A stretch of 64,000 bases of DNA from Bacteroidota bacterium (GTDB lineage: Bacteria > Bacteroidota > Bacteroidia > Chitinophagales > Chitinophagaceae): contig JAEYWX010000012.1 in NCBI GenBank assembly GCA_023428755.1, positions 248,001 to 312,000 on the forward strand, in the 5' to 3' direction. The notes below the pieces were generated by a model. That model was not told where the DNA came from. It searched no databases and saw only the letters and a list, made by a program, of their open reading frames with translations. Position 1 is the first letter of the stretch; the number at the start of each line of letters is the position of its first letter. Shown here in pieces: positions 16,371 to 25,593 of the stretch. The translations under genes were made by a program, and so were the position numbers.

Positions 16371-17304
16371 ACTCAAAGATTACAAGCCGCTCCATTGGAT
16401 CTATAACCTGCTTCATGTAAAACAACTGCAGCATAACAAGGAAGCATACAACAGGTACCATCTAAATAAACCGCTGTTCGATTCCATCAGCAGCAAAGAT
16501 TTTCCTGATAAAACATCAAGTGCATGGCTGGATGTAAACGACTCTGCAGTTGTTGTTTCCGACAAAGAAAATTTTCAAGCGTTTAATCCGGATGTACAAC
16601 AGCAGTTACTGCAATGGAGCAGCAATGGATTTCTCCACATCAAACAGCATTTCAGTGAACAGCAGGTTGATGAAGTAAACAACGCAGTGGATGAACTCAT
16701 TCACCAAAAACATTTACCCATCACCCACGACAATAAGGTGATGTTTGGCTACAAGCATTCATCCGTTATTAAACAAATAATGCAGGATGGAGGACTGATG
16801 AAACTACTTTCCTTCATCTTAGATAAAGAAGTGGTTCCGTTTCAAACGCTCAACTTTGTAAAAGGAAGCGGCCAGCGTGCACACAGCGACAGCATTCATA
16901 TGACCACCTATCCATTGGGCTATTTGATCGCTGCCTGGATAGCGCTCGAAGATATTCATCCCGACAGCGGACCTTTGTTTTACTATCGTGGCAGTCATAA
17001 ACTTCCATACTTACTAAACGATGATTTTGAAAACTACAGCACCCGCTTAAAACTGGGCAATAAACAATACAGCGATTATGAAGACATGACGGAGGAAATT
17101 CTTGCCCGGAATCAGTTCACCAAAGAAGTGTTTCTTCCCAAAAAAGGAGATGTATTGATCTGGCATGCAAATTTGATACACGGCGGTATGCCGGTTGCAA
17201 ATCCATCCCTTACACGCAAAAGCATGGTGGTGCATTATTATGCAAAAGATGTGATCAAATACCATGAAATAACAGAACGTCCTTCTTTGATGGAAGAAGA
17301 ATAA
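16354..17304 (+). CDS. PhyH-family 2-oxoglutarate/iron dioxygenase
   Basis: A 316-residue member of the phytanoyl-CoA dioxygenase family. The metal triad is visible as H177 and D179 (AHSDS) with H276 (LIHGGMP), and the 2-oxoglutarate-binding arginine is R288 (LTRKS). Such enzymes hydroxylate lipids or small metabolites. The ATG at 16354 lies within the end of the GH3-family gene (17-nt overlap), suggesting the two act in one pathway, perhaps hydroxylation and conjugation of an acid. That link is inference from gene order. Confidence 0.82.
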   Translation: MKLKDKLKDYKPLHWIYNLLHVKQLQHNKEAYNRYHLNKPLFDSISSKDFPDKTSSAWLDVNDSAVVVSDKENFQAFNPDVQQQLLQWSSNGFLHIKQHFSEQQVDEVNNAVDELIHQKHLPITHDNKVMFGYKHSSVIKQIMQDGGLMKLLSFILDKEVVPFQTLNFVKGSGQRAHSDSIHMTTYPLGYLIAAWIALEDIHPDSGPLFYYRGSHKLPYLLNDDFENYSTRLKLGNKQYSDYEDMTEEILARNQFTKEVFLPKKGDVLIWHANLIHGGMPVANPSLTRKSMVVHYYAKDVIKYHEITERPSLMEEE

Positions 17305-17326
17305 ACAGCCTGTATTATATTTAAGA

Positions 17327-18175
17327 ATGAATCAGCCAAAACACACCTGCAAAAACTGCGGTAATTCTTTCCAGGGCAAGTACTGCAACAAATGCGGTGA
17401 AAAAATTTACAGTGAGCACGACAAATCAATCATCCATTTCCTGGAAGAGGGTATTCATTTTATCACGCACCTGGAAGGTACGCTGTTTACCACTTTACGA
17501 ACCATCTTTTCAAAGCCGGGCAAACTAAGTCTCGATTATTGCAATGGTATTCGCAAAAAATACTTCAAGCCGCTTTCCCTTTTTATTCTCTTAGTGATCA
17601 TGTATTTGCTCTTTCCGGTTTTCGAAGGACTGAACATGAAAATGGAATACTACCCCAAACAGGATCTTTATGGAGCATATGCTCAACGAAAAATTGATGC
17701 AAAGAGCAGCGAACTGGGACTAACCATCAGCGAACTTTCAGAAAAATTTCATACAAAATCCGAAAAAGCATCAAAGTTTCTGTTACTGGTGATTATTCCG
17801 TTTACAGCCTTATTGTTTTTTGGCCTTGCATTTTTCAAACGCAAGTACTTCTTTGATCATATTGTGTTTGCGGCAGAGGTAAACTCGGTCTATCTTTTAT
17901 GGGGATTTCTGCTGTTGCCGTTGCTTCTTTCCTTCATGAACCTGCTTGCATACTGGCTTTCGGGTACTTATATTTCCGTTTACGATCGTGTGTTGGGTAT
18001 TCTTATTTACAGTGGATTATCAATTTACCTCGCTATTGCTGTAAAACGGTTCTATGCATTTAAATGGTGGCAATCGTTGTTATTCGTAATTGTGTTTTTC
18101 TTTGTGCATTCATTTATTGTTTACAGTTTGTACAAATTCCTTTTATTTGTAACTGTTATTCATCAAATTCATTAA
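17327..18175 (+). CDS. DUF3667 membrane protein with zinc ribbon
   Basis: A 282-residue protein that begins with a zinc-ribbon-like CxxC...CxxC pair (CKNCGNSFQGKYCNKCGE, residues 8-25). A conserved amphipathic region (HFLEEGIHFITHLEGTLFTTLRTI) follows, and then about five membrane segments. This is the DUF3667 layout, common in Bacteroidota; the function is not known. The stop is one nucleotide before the fabG ATG, so the two genes are cotranscribed. Confidence 0.75.
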   Translation: MNQPKHTCKNCGNSFQGKYCNKCGEKIYSEHDKSIIHFLEEGIHFITHLEGTLFTTLRTIFSKPGKLSLDYCNGIRKKYFKPLSLFILLVIMYLLFPVFEGLNMKMEYYPKQDLYGAYAQRKIDAKSSELGLTISELSEKFHTKSEKASKFLLLVIIPFTALLFFGLAFFKRKYFFDHIVFAAEVNSVYLLWGFLLLPLLLSFMNLLAYWLSGTYISVYDRVLGILIYSGLSIYLAIAVKRFYAFKWWQSLLFVIVFFFVHSFIVYSLYKFLLFVTVIHQIH

Positions 18176-18176
18176 T

Positions 18177-18932
18177 ATGAAATTATTAGAAGGAAAAGTA
18201 GCCATTGTTACCGGTGCCGCCCGTGGTATTGGCGAAGCTGTTGCCATCAAGTTTGCCGAGCATGGTGCACATGTTGCGTTTACGTATGTGAGTGATGGCA
18301 GTAAAGAAAAAGCTGCAGCATTGGAAACAAAACTGCAAGGCATGGGTGTAAAAGCAAAAGCCTACCAAAGCAACGCTGGCGATTTTGCAGCTTGTGAGGC
18401 ATTTGTAAATGATGTGCTCAAAGAATTTGGTACCGTTGACATTTGCGTAAACAACGCCGGCATTTCCAAAGACAACCTGCTGTTGCGCATGAGCGCTGAG
18501 CAATGGGAAGATGTGATCAAAGTAAATCTCAACTCGGTATTTTATATGACCAAGCAGATCATTAAACCAATGATGAAAGCCCGGAGCGGCTCTATCATTA
18601 ACATGAGCAGTGTAATTGGTGAAATGGGCAATGCCGGGCAAACCAGCTATGCAGCCAGCAAGGCCGGGGTAATTGGGTTTACCAAGTCGGTAGCGAAGGA
18701 ACTGGGCAGCCGCAATATCCGTTGCAATGCTGTTGCACCGGGTTTTGTAGAAACTGACATGACGAGTTATTTAAAAGAAGGCGAAGCTGCTGATAAATAC
18801 AAGGCTGGTATTCCGCTGGGCCGTTTTGCAAGTGCAGAGGAAATTGCCAACACCTGCCTGTTTTTGGCAAGCGATATGGGAGCCTATATCACCGGACAAA
18901 CAATTAGTGTTTGTGGTGGCTTAAATATTTGA
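18177..18932 (+). CDS. fabG: 3-oxoacyl-ACP reductase (FabG)
   Basis: A 251-residue short-chain dehydrogenase that reduces 3-oxoacyl-ACP with NADPH in fatty acid elongation. The cofactor motif is TGAARGIG (residues 12-19), followed by NNAG (92-95) and the catalytic S145, Y158 and K162. The C-terminal GGLNI and length fit FabG closely. It follows the DUF3667 gene with a 1-nt gap and is closed by a strong terminator. Many paralogues of this family exist, so another substrate cannot be excluded. Confidence 0.88.
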   Translation: MKLLEGKVAIVTGAARGIGEAVAIKFAEHGAHVAFTYVSDGSKEKAAALETKLQGMGVKAKAYQSNAGDFAACEAFVNDVLKEFGTVDICVNNAGISKDNLLLRMSAEQWEDVIKVNLNSVFYMTKQIIKPMMKARSGSIINMSSVIGEMGNAGQTSYAASKAGVIGFTKSVAKELGSRNIRCNAVAPGFVETDMTSYLKEGEAADKYKAGIPLGRFASAEEIANTCLFLASDMGAYITGQTISVCGGLNI

Positions 18933-18966
18933 CAAACGGTTGATAGCCAATTGTTGTTTAACAGTA

Positions 18967-18998
18967 AAATGATAAAGGTTTTTATACCTTTATCATTT
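18967..18998 (+). terminator. Intrinsic terminator of fabG
   Basis: A perfect 13-bp stem AAATGATAAAGGT/ACCTTTATCATTT with a 6-nt loop is followed by T-rich sequence. Confidence 0.8.
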
Positions 18999-19026
18999 TT
19001 TTATGTTAATCTCGCAGTTATAGGTA

Positions 19027-19034
19027 TATTTTTG
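19027..19034 (+). promoter_or_regulatory. Promoter -7 box for the 98-aa exported protein
   Basis: TATTTTTG fits TAnnTTTG and ends 9 nt before the ATG at 19044. Confidence 0.5.
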
Positions 19035-19043
19035 CAGGCCGGT

Positions 19044-19340
19044 ATGAAGAAAAATCTCATTAGCATTGTACTTACGCTCGTATTGAGCATTCAACTGTTG
19101 CCCCTGGTGCAGATCAGTACAATGATGTATGAGAACCAGCAAATGACAGAAGAAATTCCGCATAGCGACAAACCGGCTACCCCATCGTTTACTGAAGAAA
19201 TTCATAAGCACTTTGTTAGCGCCAGTTATGAAGAATTGATGCAGCTGGCCGAACTTCGTATTGTTGAAAGCATTCATCATGCAGAAGCTATCTACTCCCG
19301 CTTTTCAGATGATGTGCAAACGCAACCTCCCAACGCCTGA
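19044..19340 (+). CDS. Small exported or membrane-anchored protein, unknown function
   Basis: A 98-residue protein that I do not recognise. It has a short N-terminal hydrophobic stretch after two lysines (NLISIVLTLVLSIQLLPLV), then an acidic, histidine-containing helical tail. The frame opens further upstream at 18951, but the promoter box at 19027-19034 and the preceding terminator support the ATG at 19044. It is a single-gene unit. No cysteine or metal-binding motif is evident; its several histidines (about five) could bind metal, but that is speculation. Confidence 0.5.
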   Translation: MKKNLISIVLTLVLSIQLLPLVQISTMMYENQQMTEEIPHSDKPATPSFTEEIHKHFVSASYEELMQLAELRIVESIHHAEAIYSRFSDDVQTQPPNA

Positions 19341-19546
19341 TGGCTTACCCAGCCGCAACCCATCGCATTTGGTTTTACCATGAATTGCCGGGTTGTTTGA
19401 AGTGACTTTTTTCTTTTCCCTTTTAGATTCTGAATCTGTATTCGTATTAAAACTTGTACGTGCCGGATATAAAATGATCGAATGAATCCTCATTCTCATC
19501 ACTGCATGGTTTTAATCCGTAAAACGTGTGTTAACAACCAACAGAT

Positions 19547-19562
19547 GCAAATTTGAATTTGC
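19547..19562. promoter_or_regulatory. Short perfect dyad upstream of the SulP transporter gene
   Basis: GCAAATT-TG-AATTTGC has 7-base arms and lies 19 bp before the transporter ATG. It is a possible operator. The rest of the 241-bp gap 19341-19581 shows no clear TAnnTTTG box. Confidence 0.3.
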
Positions 19563-19581
19563 CTGTTAAATCAACTGAATA

Positions 19582-21183
19582 ATGAAATTGAATACAAAAT
19601 ATTTAAAAACAGATTTGCTTTCGGGCCTGATTGTGTTCCTCGTTGCTTTGCCTTTGTGTTTAGGTATTGCTTTGGCCAGTGGTGCTCCGCTTTTTTCAGG
19701 AATTATTGCCGGGGTAATCGGAGGCATTGTGGTTGGTGTGCTCAGCGGTTCACAACTGAGCGTAACCGGACCAGCTGCCGGTCTTACCGCCATTGTACTG
19801 GCAGGTATAAACACCCTTGGTTCTTTTGAACTGTTTTTAGCATCTGTAATGATCGCTGGTGCCATTCAATTTATCCTTGGCATTATTAAAGCCGGTACCA
19901 TTTCCAATTACTTTCCATCGAACGTAATTGAAGGAATGCTGGCCGGTATTGGTATCATCATCATACTAAAACAAATACCACATGCTGTAGGGTACGATAA
20001 AGACAGTGAAGGTGATTTTGCATTCATCGAAAACAATACCGGGCACAATACGTTAACGGCAATTACTGATGCTATTAACTCTGTGCATTATGGCGCCATC
20101 ATTATTACGTTGATCTCGGTTGCAATTCTGATTGCATTCAACAAAGTGCCTTTCTTAAAAAAGATCAAAGTAATTCCGGGTGGTTTAGTTGCTGTTATTG
20201 CAGGTGTACTTGTTAACGAATTATTTATTGCAACCGGCTCAAAACTTGCCGTAGGTAAGGAACACCTGGTAAGCCTCCCGATCGCTGGATCTTTCAGTGA
20301 GTTTATCGGCCAGTTTTCTATGCCCGACTTTTCAGGATTTACCAATAGTTCTGTTTGGATATTAGGTGTAACCATTGCGATTGTAGCAAGTATTGAAACC
20401 CTACTTTGTCTTGAAGCTGCAGACAAGATGGACCCGTTGAAACGCTATTCAAGCGGTAACAAAGAATTAAGAGCACAAGGCATTGGTAATTTATTGTCGG
20501 GTTTAATTGGTGGTATTCCCATGACCTCTGTAATTGTGCGTACATCAGCTAATATCAACTCGGGTGGACGTACCAAAATGGCAACCATTGCACATGGTAC
20601 ATTTTTATTACTCGCAGTGGTTCTGATTCCAAGTATTCTGAATAAAATACCATATTCCACACTTGCTGCAATACTTATCCTGATCGGTTTAAAACTTGCC
20701 AGCCCCAAAGTGTTCAAACACATGTGGCATAATGGCAAGTTTCAATTTATACCTTTTGTAATTACAGTTGTTGCGGTTGTGTTTACCGATCTGTTGAAAG
20801 GTGTTGGTATTGGTCTTGTGTTCAGTATCCTCTTTATTTTACGTGGCAATATGAAACTTGCCTATTTCTTCCGTAAAGACAGACACAAAGAAGGCGAGAT
20901 CATAAAAATTAAACTGGCACAGGAAGTATCGTTCCTCAACAAAGCAGCCATTAAGCAAACGCTGGTGCATTTACCGGATGACAGTAACGTAGTTATTGAT
21001 GCCAGCGAAACAGTTTATATTGATCATGATGTATTGGAGCTTATCAAAGATTTTGTTGATTATACCTCGGTAGATAAAAACATCAAAGTTGACCTGGTAG
21101 GCTTTAAAGATGCATATAAAATTGAGAATACATTAAGCCATGTTTCCGGCATGAAAAAAGAAATGCAGGAAGAATTAAATTAA
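19582..21183 (+). CDS. SulP-family anion (probably bicarbonate) transporter
   Basis: A 533-residue inner-membrane transporter. The N-terminal 400 residues hold the SulP transmembrane core with the family segments LPLCLGIALASGAP and GSQLSVTGPAAGLTA. A cytoplasmic STAS domain occupies about 430-525, containing the VVIDASETVYIDHDVLELI strand-helix. SulP proteins carry bicarbonate, sulfate or other anions. The gene directly downstream is a beta carbonic anhydrase with only a 32-nt gap, the classic context for a bicarbonate uptake pair. The transport direction and ion are inferred from that context. Confidence 0.88.
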   Translation: MKLNTKYLKTDLLSGLIVFLVALPLCLGIALASGAPLFSGIIAGVIGGIVVGVLSGSQLSVTGPAAGLTAIVLAGINTLGSFELFLASVMIAGAIQFILGIIKAGTISNYFPSNVIEGMLAGIGIIIILKQIPHAVGYDKDSEGDFAFIENNTGHNTLTAITDAINSVHYGAIIITLISVAILIAFNKVPFLKKIKVIPGGLVAVIAGVLVNELFIATGSKLAVGKEHLVSLPIAGSFSEFIGQFSMPDFSGFTNSSVWILGVTIAIVASIETLLCLEAADKMDPLKRYSSGNKELRAQGIGNLLSGLIGGIPMTSVIVRTSANINSGGRTKMATIAHGTFLLLAVVLIPSILNKIPYSTLAAILILIGLKLASPKVFKHMWHNGKFQFIPFVITVVAVVFTDLLKGVGIGLVFSILFILRGNMKLAYFFRKDRHKEGEIIKIKLAQEVSFLNKAAIKQTLVHLPDDSNVVIDASETVYIDHDVLELIKDFVDYTSVDKNIKVDLVGFKDAYKIENTLSHVSGMKKEMQEELN

Positions 21184-21215
21184 TACATTTATAAAAATCA
21201 AAATCAACCTTTAAC

Positions 21216-21848
21216 ATGAAATCATACGAGAAACTGTTAGTCGAAAACAAAAGCTGGGCCGAAAGAAAAGTAAAAGAGGATCCTGAATTTTTCAGTCGCC
21301 TTGTAAACGTACAAACCCCCGAATTTTTATGGATCGGTTGCAGCGACAGCCGTGTACCACCTAATGAAATTACGCAGACAAATCCAGGTGAAATCTTTAT
21401 TCATCGTAATATCGCCAACATGGTTGTGCATACCGATTTGAACATGTTAAGTGTTTTGGAATATGCAGTAAACGTGTTGAAAGTAAAACATATTATTGTC
21501 TGCGGCCATTATGGTTGTGGTGGTGTAAAAGCAGCGATGACCAGAAAAAGTATTGGTTTAATTAATAAGTGGTTGCGGAATATAAAAGACGTTTATCGTT
21601 TTCACCGTGAGGAAATTGACGCAAATGAGTCAGAAGATGCAAGAGTAAACCGTTTGATTGAACTGAATGTACAGGAGCAGGTAATGAACCTGGCGAAGAC
21701 TTCGATAGTACAAAAAGCATGGAAGGAACGACATGCGCCGCATTTACACGGCTGGGTGTACGACCTGCATGATGGTATTATCAAAAATGTATTTGAAATG
21801 GCGGCCGGTACTCATCTCGATGAACTTTACGAATTTGACAATCTCTAA
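21216..21848 (+). CDS. can: Beta-class carbonic anhydrase
   Basis: A 210-residue cytoplasmic zinc enzyme interconverting CO2 and bicarbonate. The zinc ligands C42, H98 and C101 and the Asp-Arg dyad D44/R46 (CSDSRVPP, HYGCGG) are all present, and the length is normal for the Can/CynT type. It is cotranscribed with the SulP transporter and closed by a terminator shared with the convergent glycosylase gene. Together the pair should supply bicarbonate for carboxylation reactions such as acetyl-CoA carboxylase. Confidence 0.95.
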   Translation: MKSYEKLLVENKSWAERKVKEDPEFFSRLVNVQTPEFLWIGCSDSRVPPNEITQTNPGEIFIHRNIANMVVHTDLNMLSVLEYAVNVLKVKHIIVCGHYGCGGVKAAMTRKSIGLINKWLRNIKDVYRFHREEIDANESEDARVNRLIELNVQEQVMNLAKTSIVQKAWKERHAPHLHGWVYDLHDGIIKNVFEMAAGTHLDELYEFDNL

Positions 21849-21851
21849 TAA

Positions 21852-21879
21852 AAATCCCCCCGCAATAACGGGGGGATTT
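21852..21879. terminator. Bidirectional terminator between carbonic anhydrase and AlkA-like gene
   Basis: An 11-bp stem AAATCCCCCCG/CGGGGGGATTT with a 6-nt loop has T-runs on both exits and serves two convergent genes. Confidence 0.9.
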
Positions 21880-21881
21880 TT

Positions 21882-22520
21882 TTATGCTTCTACTTTCAGC
21901 TTCCGTTTTTTAATATACGCATGCCATAGGATCATAGCTGCTACTGTACGGTAAGGCCGCCACGGTTCTGCAATGGCCAGCATTTCTTCTTTGCTGATGT
22001 GCGGATCTAATTGTTTGGTTTCTTTTAAACTGTTCACCAATGCGATATCGCCCAACGGAAACAGATCGGTTCGTTGCAAGGCATGCATCAGGTACACATC
22101 GGTTGTCCAGTTTCCGATTCCTTTGATGGAAGTTAAATGCATACGTACTTCTTCATCAGTCATTGTACTGAATTTTTTTAACGGCAGTTGCTTTGTAACA
22201 ACGGCAGTGGCAAGTTCCTTTGCATACACCTGTTTCTGCCGGGTAAAATAACATTCACGTAATTCTTCATTGCTCATGGCCAGAATTTTGGCAGGTGTAA
22301 CAATTCCGATCTTCGCTTTCAGCTTTTTGTAAGCCGCAAAAGCAGCAGCTAATGAAACCTGCTGTTCAAGTATGGTAAGAATCAATGTTTCAAATCCCTG
22401 CTTGCGGGTCCACATGGGCGGGTAACCGTGTTGTTTGATGATCGCTTTCAGATGCCTGTCTTTTTTTGAAAGAAGATCGCAGTAAGTTTGAAAATTATCG
22501 GCAGTGAATGTTTGAATCAT
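21882..22520 (-). CDS. DNA-3-methyladenine glycosylase (AlkA-like)
   Basis: A 212-residue base-excision repair enzyme of the HhH-GPD superfamily, without the N-terminal domain of E. coli AlkA. The helix-hairpin-helix is LTSIKGIGNWTT (residues 129-140), and the catalytic aspartate is D158 in LGDIALVNS. No iron-sulfur cysteine cluster follows, which argues against an EndoIII/MutY type. It removes alkylated purines. It is preceded by a terminator and ends at a bidirectional terminator, so it is probably monocistronic. Confidence 0.88.
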   Translation of the reverse strand: MIQTFTADNFQTYCDLLSKKDRHLKAIIKQHGYPPMWTRKQGFETLILTILEQQVSLAAAFAAYKKLKAKIGIVTPAKILAMSNEELRECYFTRQKQVYAKELATAVVTKQLPLKKFSTMTDEEVRMHLTSIKGIGNWTTDVYLMHALQRTDLFPLGDIALVNSLKETKQLDPHISKEEMLAIAEPWRPYRTVAAMILWHAYIKKRKLKVEA

Positions 22521-22548
22521 TTGTTACAAATAAAAACAGAACAACTGA

Positions 22549-22574
22549 AAATGCCTCTTGTTCAAGAGGCATTT
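22549..22574 (-). terminator. Intrinsic terminator after the enoyl-CoA hydratase gene
   Basis: A 12-bp near-perfect stem (AAATGCCTCTTG/CAAGAGGCATTT) with a 2-nt centre lies 35 nt past the stop of the minus-strand gene. Confidence 0.75.
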
Positions 22575-22608
22575 CATTTTTATTGTTCGAATTAGTTAAG
22601 GGCAACAT

Positions 22609-23382
22609 TCAATTCTTTGCTTTAAATTTTGCAATGGCGTGTTTCGTAAAATCACTCAGCACCAAACGCCCACTGATTTTTGCCCGTTCTGTCAAGAGTT
22701 CATCCCAATGCTCGGTTCCCTTCCAGAATATTTTCTTCATTTCGGCCATTGCATCGGGTGAAGAATGGGTAAGTGTTGTTGTTAGTTTTACGATTGACTC
22801 ATCCATAGCTTCAATGGAAGGATGTAATTCTGCAAACAAACCTTTCCGCTTGGCCCAATCACCGTTGCGCCAGTTACCTGCATCGATCGCTAATTGTGAA
22901 AAAGCTGAAGTGCCAATCTTACGTTCAACTGCCGGGCCTACAACAAAAGGTCCAATACCCACAGCCAATTCACTCAGCTTTACATCCGACCCCTCTACTG
23001 CAATGGCATAATCGGCAGCAGCAGCAATACCTACGCCACCGCCCACGCATTTTCCGTGGATACGTGCAACAATAAATTTCGGGCATTTCCGCATGGCATT
23101 GATCACTTTTGCAAAACCACTGAAAAATTGAAACCCCTCTTCTTCATTTTTTATTGCAACTAATTCATCAAAACTTGCACCTGCGCAAAATGCCTTTGTT
23201 CCACCCGATCGCAACACAACCACATGAGTTTTGGGTTCGGCGGCCGCCTGTTTGATGTTTTGCGCCAGTTCATTTAATAAATGACCGGGTAACGAATTAC
23301 TCTGCGGATGAAAAAATTCAATTGACGTTATTCCCTGGTGTGTTTCAGATTTTATGTACGCTTCGTTTATCTCTGTTACCAT
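22609..23382 (-). CDS. Enoyl-CoA hydratase/isomerase family protein
   Basis: A 257-residue crotonase-fold protein. The acyl-CoA oxyanion segments are visible: AFCAGASFDEL near residue 65 and IHGKCVGGGVGIAAAADYAIA near residue 108. It lies 57 nt downstream of paaZ on the same strand and shares its transcript, so it probably serves the aerobic phenylacetate/beta-oxidation route, like PaaF or PaaG. The usual catalytic glutamate pair is not obvious at the expected places, so isomerase rather than hydratase activity is possible. Confidence 0.8.
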   Translation of the reverse strand: MVTEINEAYIKSETHQGITSIEFFHPQSNSLPGHLLNELAQNIKQAAAEPKTHVVVLRSGGTKAFCAGASFDELVAIKNEEEGFQFFSGFAKVINAMRKCPKFIVARIHGKCVGGGVGIAAAADYAIAVEGSDVKLSELAVGIGPFVVGPAVERKIGTSAFSQLAIDAGNWRNGDWAKRKGLFAELHPSIEAMDESIVKLTTTLTHSSPDAMAEMKKIFWKGTEHWDELLTERAKISGRLVLSDFTKHAIAKFKAKN

Positions 23383-23439
23383 AACTACCTGTTTTATTAT
23401 ACACTTAAATTACGCAGCAGTTTCCGTATTTGCAATGAA

Positions 23440-25515
23440 TTATTGTTTCAATTTCTTTACCATGGTTAAAATGGTGGCAACACCTGTCAGTTCATCTCCT
23501 TCATCAAAAAACTCTACCAGCCATTTCACAATTCCTTTTTCAATATCATCCCCCCGTTTAAAATCTTCCGGCTTTTCTACCACCCGTTTATCGTTGGGCA
23601 GTTTTTCTTTACAGGTAAAACGGATGTACACTTCAGCACCGGGATAAACGGGTTTGGTAAAGCGTAACTCATCAATACCATAATTCAACAGCACAGGATT
23701 TAGTTCGTAACTGTCAACAAACAAACCGGCAGCAATGCTCATAATGAAATAACCATGTGCCACCTGCTGTTCAAACATTGTGCCGTTGAAATCTGTGGTT
23801 TTAATATGTGCGTAGAAATGATCACCGCTTAAATCTGCAAAGCGATCGATGTCTTCGCTGGTGATCGTTCTTTTTTCAGTAATGATCTGATCACCGATCT
23901 GCAGCTCTTCAAAATATTTTTTAAACGGATGTTTACCGGGTTCTTTCCCCTTTGCGTTTTGCTGATACACATTGGTAACTGCAGTAAGCGTTGTTGGCGA
24001 ACCTTGTATAGCTGTAAGTTGCAGATAATGCTTTACACCACGCAGTCCGCCCATTTCTTCTCCACCGCCTGCACGGCCAGGACCACCATGCACCAGCAAT
24101 GGTAATGGCGAACCATGACCTGTACTTTCCTTTGCACATTCATTGTTTAACACAAGTATTCGACCATGATGTGTTGCTGCACCAATTACATATTGTCGTG
24201 CAGTTGTATGATCGGCAGTAACGATAGAAGAACACAAACTACCCTTGCCCAATTTGCTTAATGCAATGGCTTCATCCATTGTTTTGTAAGGCATAATAGT
24301 ACTTACAGGGCCGAACGCTTCCACTTCATGCACTTCTTTCGATGCAAACGGTTTTTCATTCATCAATAAAATGGGTGAAAGAAAAGCGCCTTTGTTAGCA
24401 TCGGCATCAACCACATCAACACTATCTAAACTGCCGTACACAATTTGTGATGAGGCCAATAATTTCTGCACCTGTTCCCGCACTTCTCTACGTTGTGTTT
24501 CGCCAGCAAGCGAACCCATCCGTACTTTTTCATTCAACGGATTACCGATGGTTGTTTGCGAAAGCGATGTTGCAATGGCTTTCCACAAATCTTCCATTTT
24601 ATTTTCCGGAACAAATATTCTGCGGATACCGGTACAACGTTGGCCTGCTTTCAACGTCATTTCTTTGCGTACTTCTTTTACAAAAATGTCCCACTCCGGC
24701 ATACCTGGGTTTACATCATCACCCAATACAATACAGTTGAGCGAATCGGCTTCCATATTGAAGGGCACATTTTCTCTGAGGATATTTGTGTTGCTCTTCA
24801 ACATCAATCCGGTTGATGCACTTCCGGTAAACGTTACTACATCCTGGCTGTTTACATGATCGAGCAGATCGCCGGCGCTGCCGCAGATCAACTGCAATGC
24901 ACCTTCGGGTAATATGTTTGATGCGATGATTTCTTTTACCACTGCTTCTGTTAAATAAGCCGTAACTGTTGCAGGTTTCACCACTGCAGGAACACCTGCC
25001 AATAAATTCACCGCAATTTTTTCCAGCATACCCCACACCGGAAAGTTGAAGGCATTGATGTGTACTGCTACGCCTTCTTTGGGTGAAAGAATATGTGTAC
25101 CCATGAAGGTATTGTTCTTGCTGAGGTTGTGGCTTTCACCATCAATACAAATTACATCATCGGGAAATTTGCGACGCAGTGATGCGTTGGCAAACAAATT
25201 ACCAATGCCGCCTTCAATATCTACCCAGCTATCGGCTTTGGTAGCGCCTGTTTGATAAGAGACTGCATAAAATTTGTTGAGATGATTCCGCAGATGCAAG
25301 GCCAAAGCCTTCAACATATTTCCACGTTCATGAAACGTCATCTTGCGCAACGCTGGATTACCCACTGTTCGTCCATAGTGCAGGATCGATTGGAAATCCA
25401 ATCCTTTTGTTGTAGCTGTTCCTACAGGCTCGCCTGTAACGGCGTTGTATAAAAGCTGACCATCACCGTCGCCATTGATCCAGCTGCCGGTGATGTAGTT
25501 ACCAAGTTTATTCAT
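23440..25515 (-). CDS. paaZ: PaaZ, oxepin-CoA hydrolase / semialdehyde dehydrogenase
   Basis: A 691-residue bifunctional enzyme. An aldehyde dehydrogenase domain spans about residues 1-515, with E256 (MEADSLN) and the nucleophile C294 (GQRCTG). A MaoC-type hydratase domain occupies about 535-690, with the D561...D565-H566 segment (ADLSGDHFYAH). PaaZ opens the oxepin ring of the phenylacetyl-CoA intermediate and oxidises the semialdehyde. The other paa genes (paaABCDE, paaK) are not in this window; only the hydratase-family gene follows. Without them the pathway here is inferred from this enzyme. Confidence 0.92.
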   Translation of the reverse strand: MNKLGNYITGSWINGDGDGQLLYNAVTGEPVGTATTKGLDFQSILHYGRTVGNPALRKMTFHERGNMLKALALHLRNHLNKFYAVSYQTGATKADSWVDIEGGIGNLFANASLRRKFPDDVICIDGESHNLSKNNTFMGTHILSPKEGVAVHINAFNFPVWGMLEKIAVNLLAGVPAVVKPATVTAYLTEAVVKEIIASNILPEGALQLICGSAGDLLDHVNSQDVVTFTGSASTGLMLKSNTNILRENVPFNMEADSLNCIVLGDDVNPGMPEWDIFVKEVRKEMTLKAGQRCTGIRRIFVPENKMEDLWKAIATSLSQTTIGNPLNEKVRMGSLAGETQRREVREQVQKLLASSQIVYGSLDSVDVVDADANKGAFLSPILLMNEKPFASKEVHEVEAFGPVSTIMPYKTMDEAIALSKLGKGSLCSSIVTADHTTARQYVIGAATHHGRILVLNNECAKESTGHGSPLPLLVHGGPGRAGGGEEMGGLRGVKHYLQLTAIQGSPTTLTAVTNVYQQNAKGKEPGKHPFKKYFEELQIGDQIITEKRTITSEDIDRFADLSGDHFYAHIKTTDFNGTMFEQQVAHGYFIMSIAAGLFVDSYELNPVLLNYGIDELRFTKPVYPGAEVYIRFTCKEKLPNDKRVVEKPEDFKRGDDIEKGIVKWLVEFFDEGDELTGVATILTMVKKLKQ

Positions 25516-25593
25516 ACGTGCTAATAATCGTTAGGTTAGCGAAGTTAAGGCAGGAAGCAGTTTCAGAAATTGAGCCTTTTCATTTTTCTTATA

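Noticed and set aside
22508..23011. 167-codon plus-strand open frame
   Set aside because: It is antisense to the enoyl-CoA hydratase gene, whose protein shows clear family motifs.
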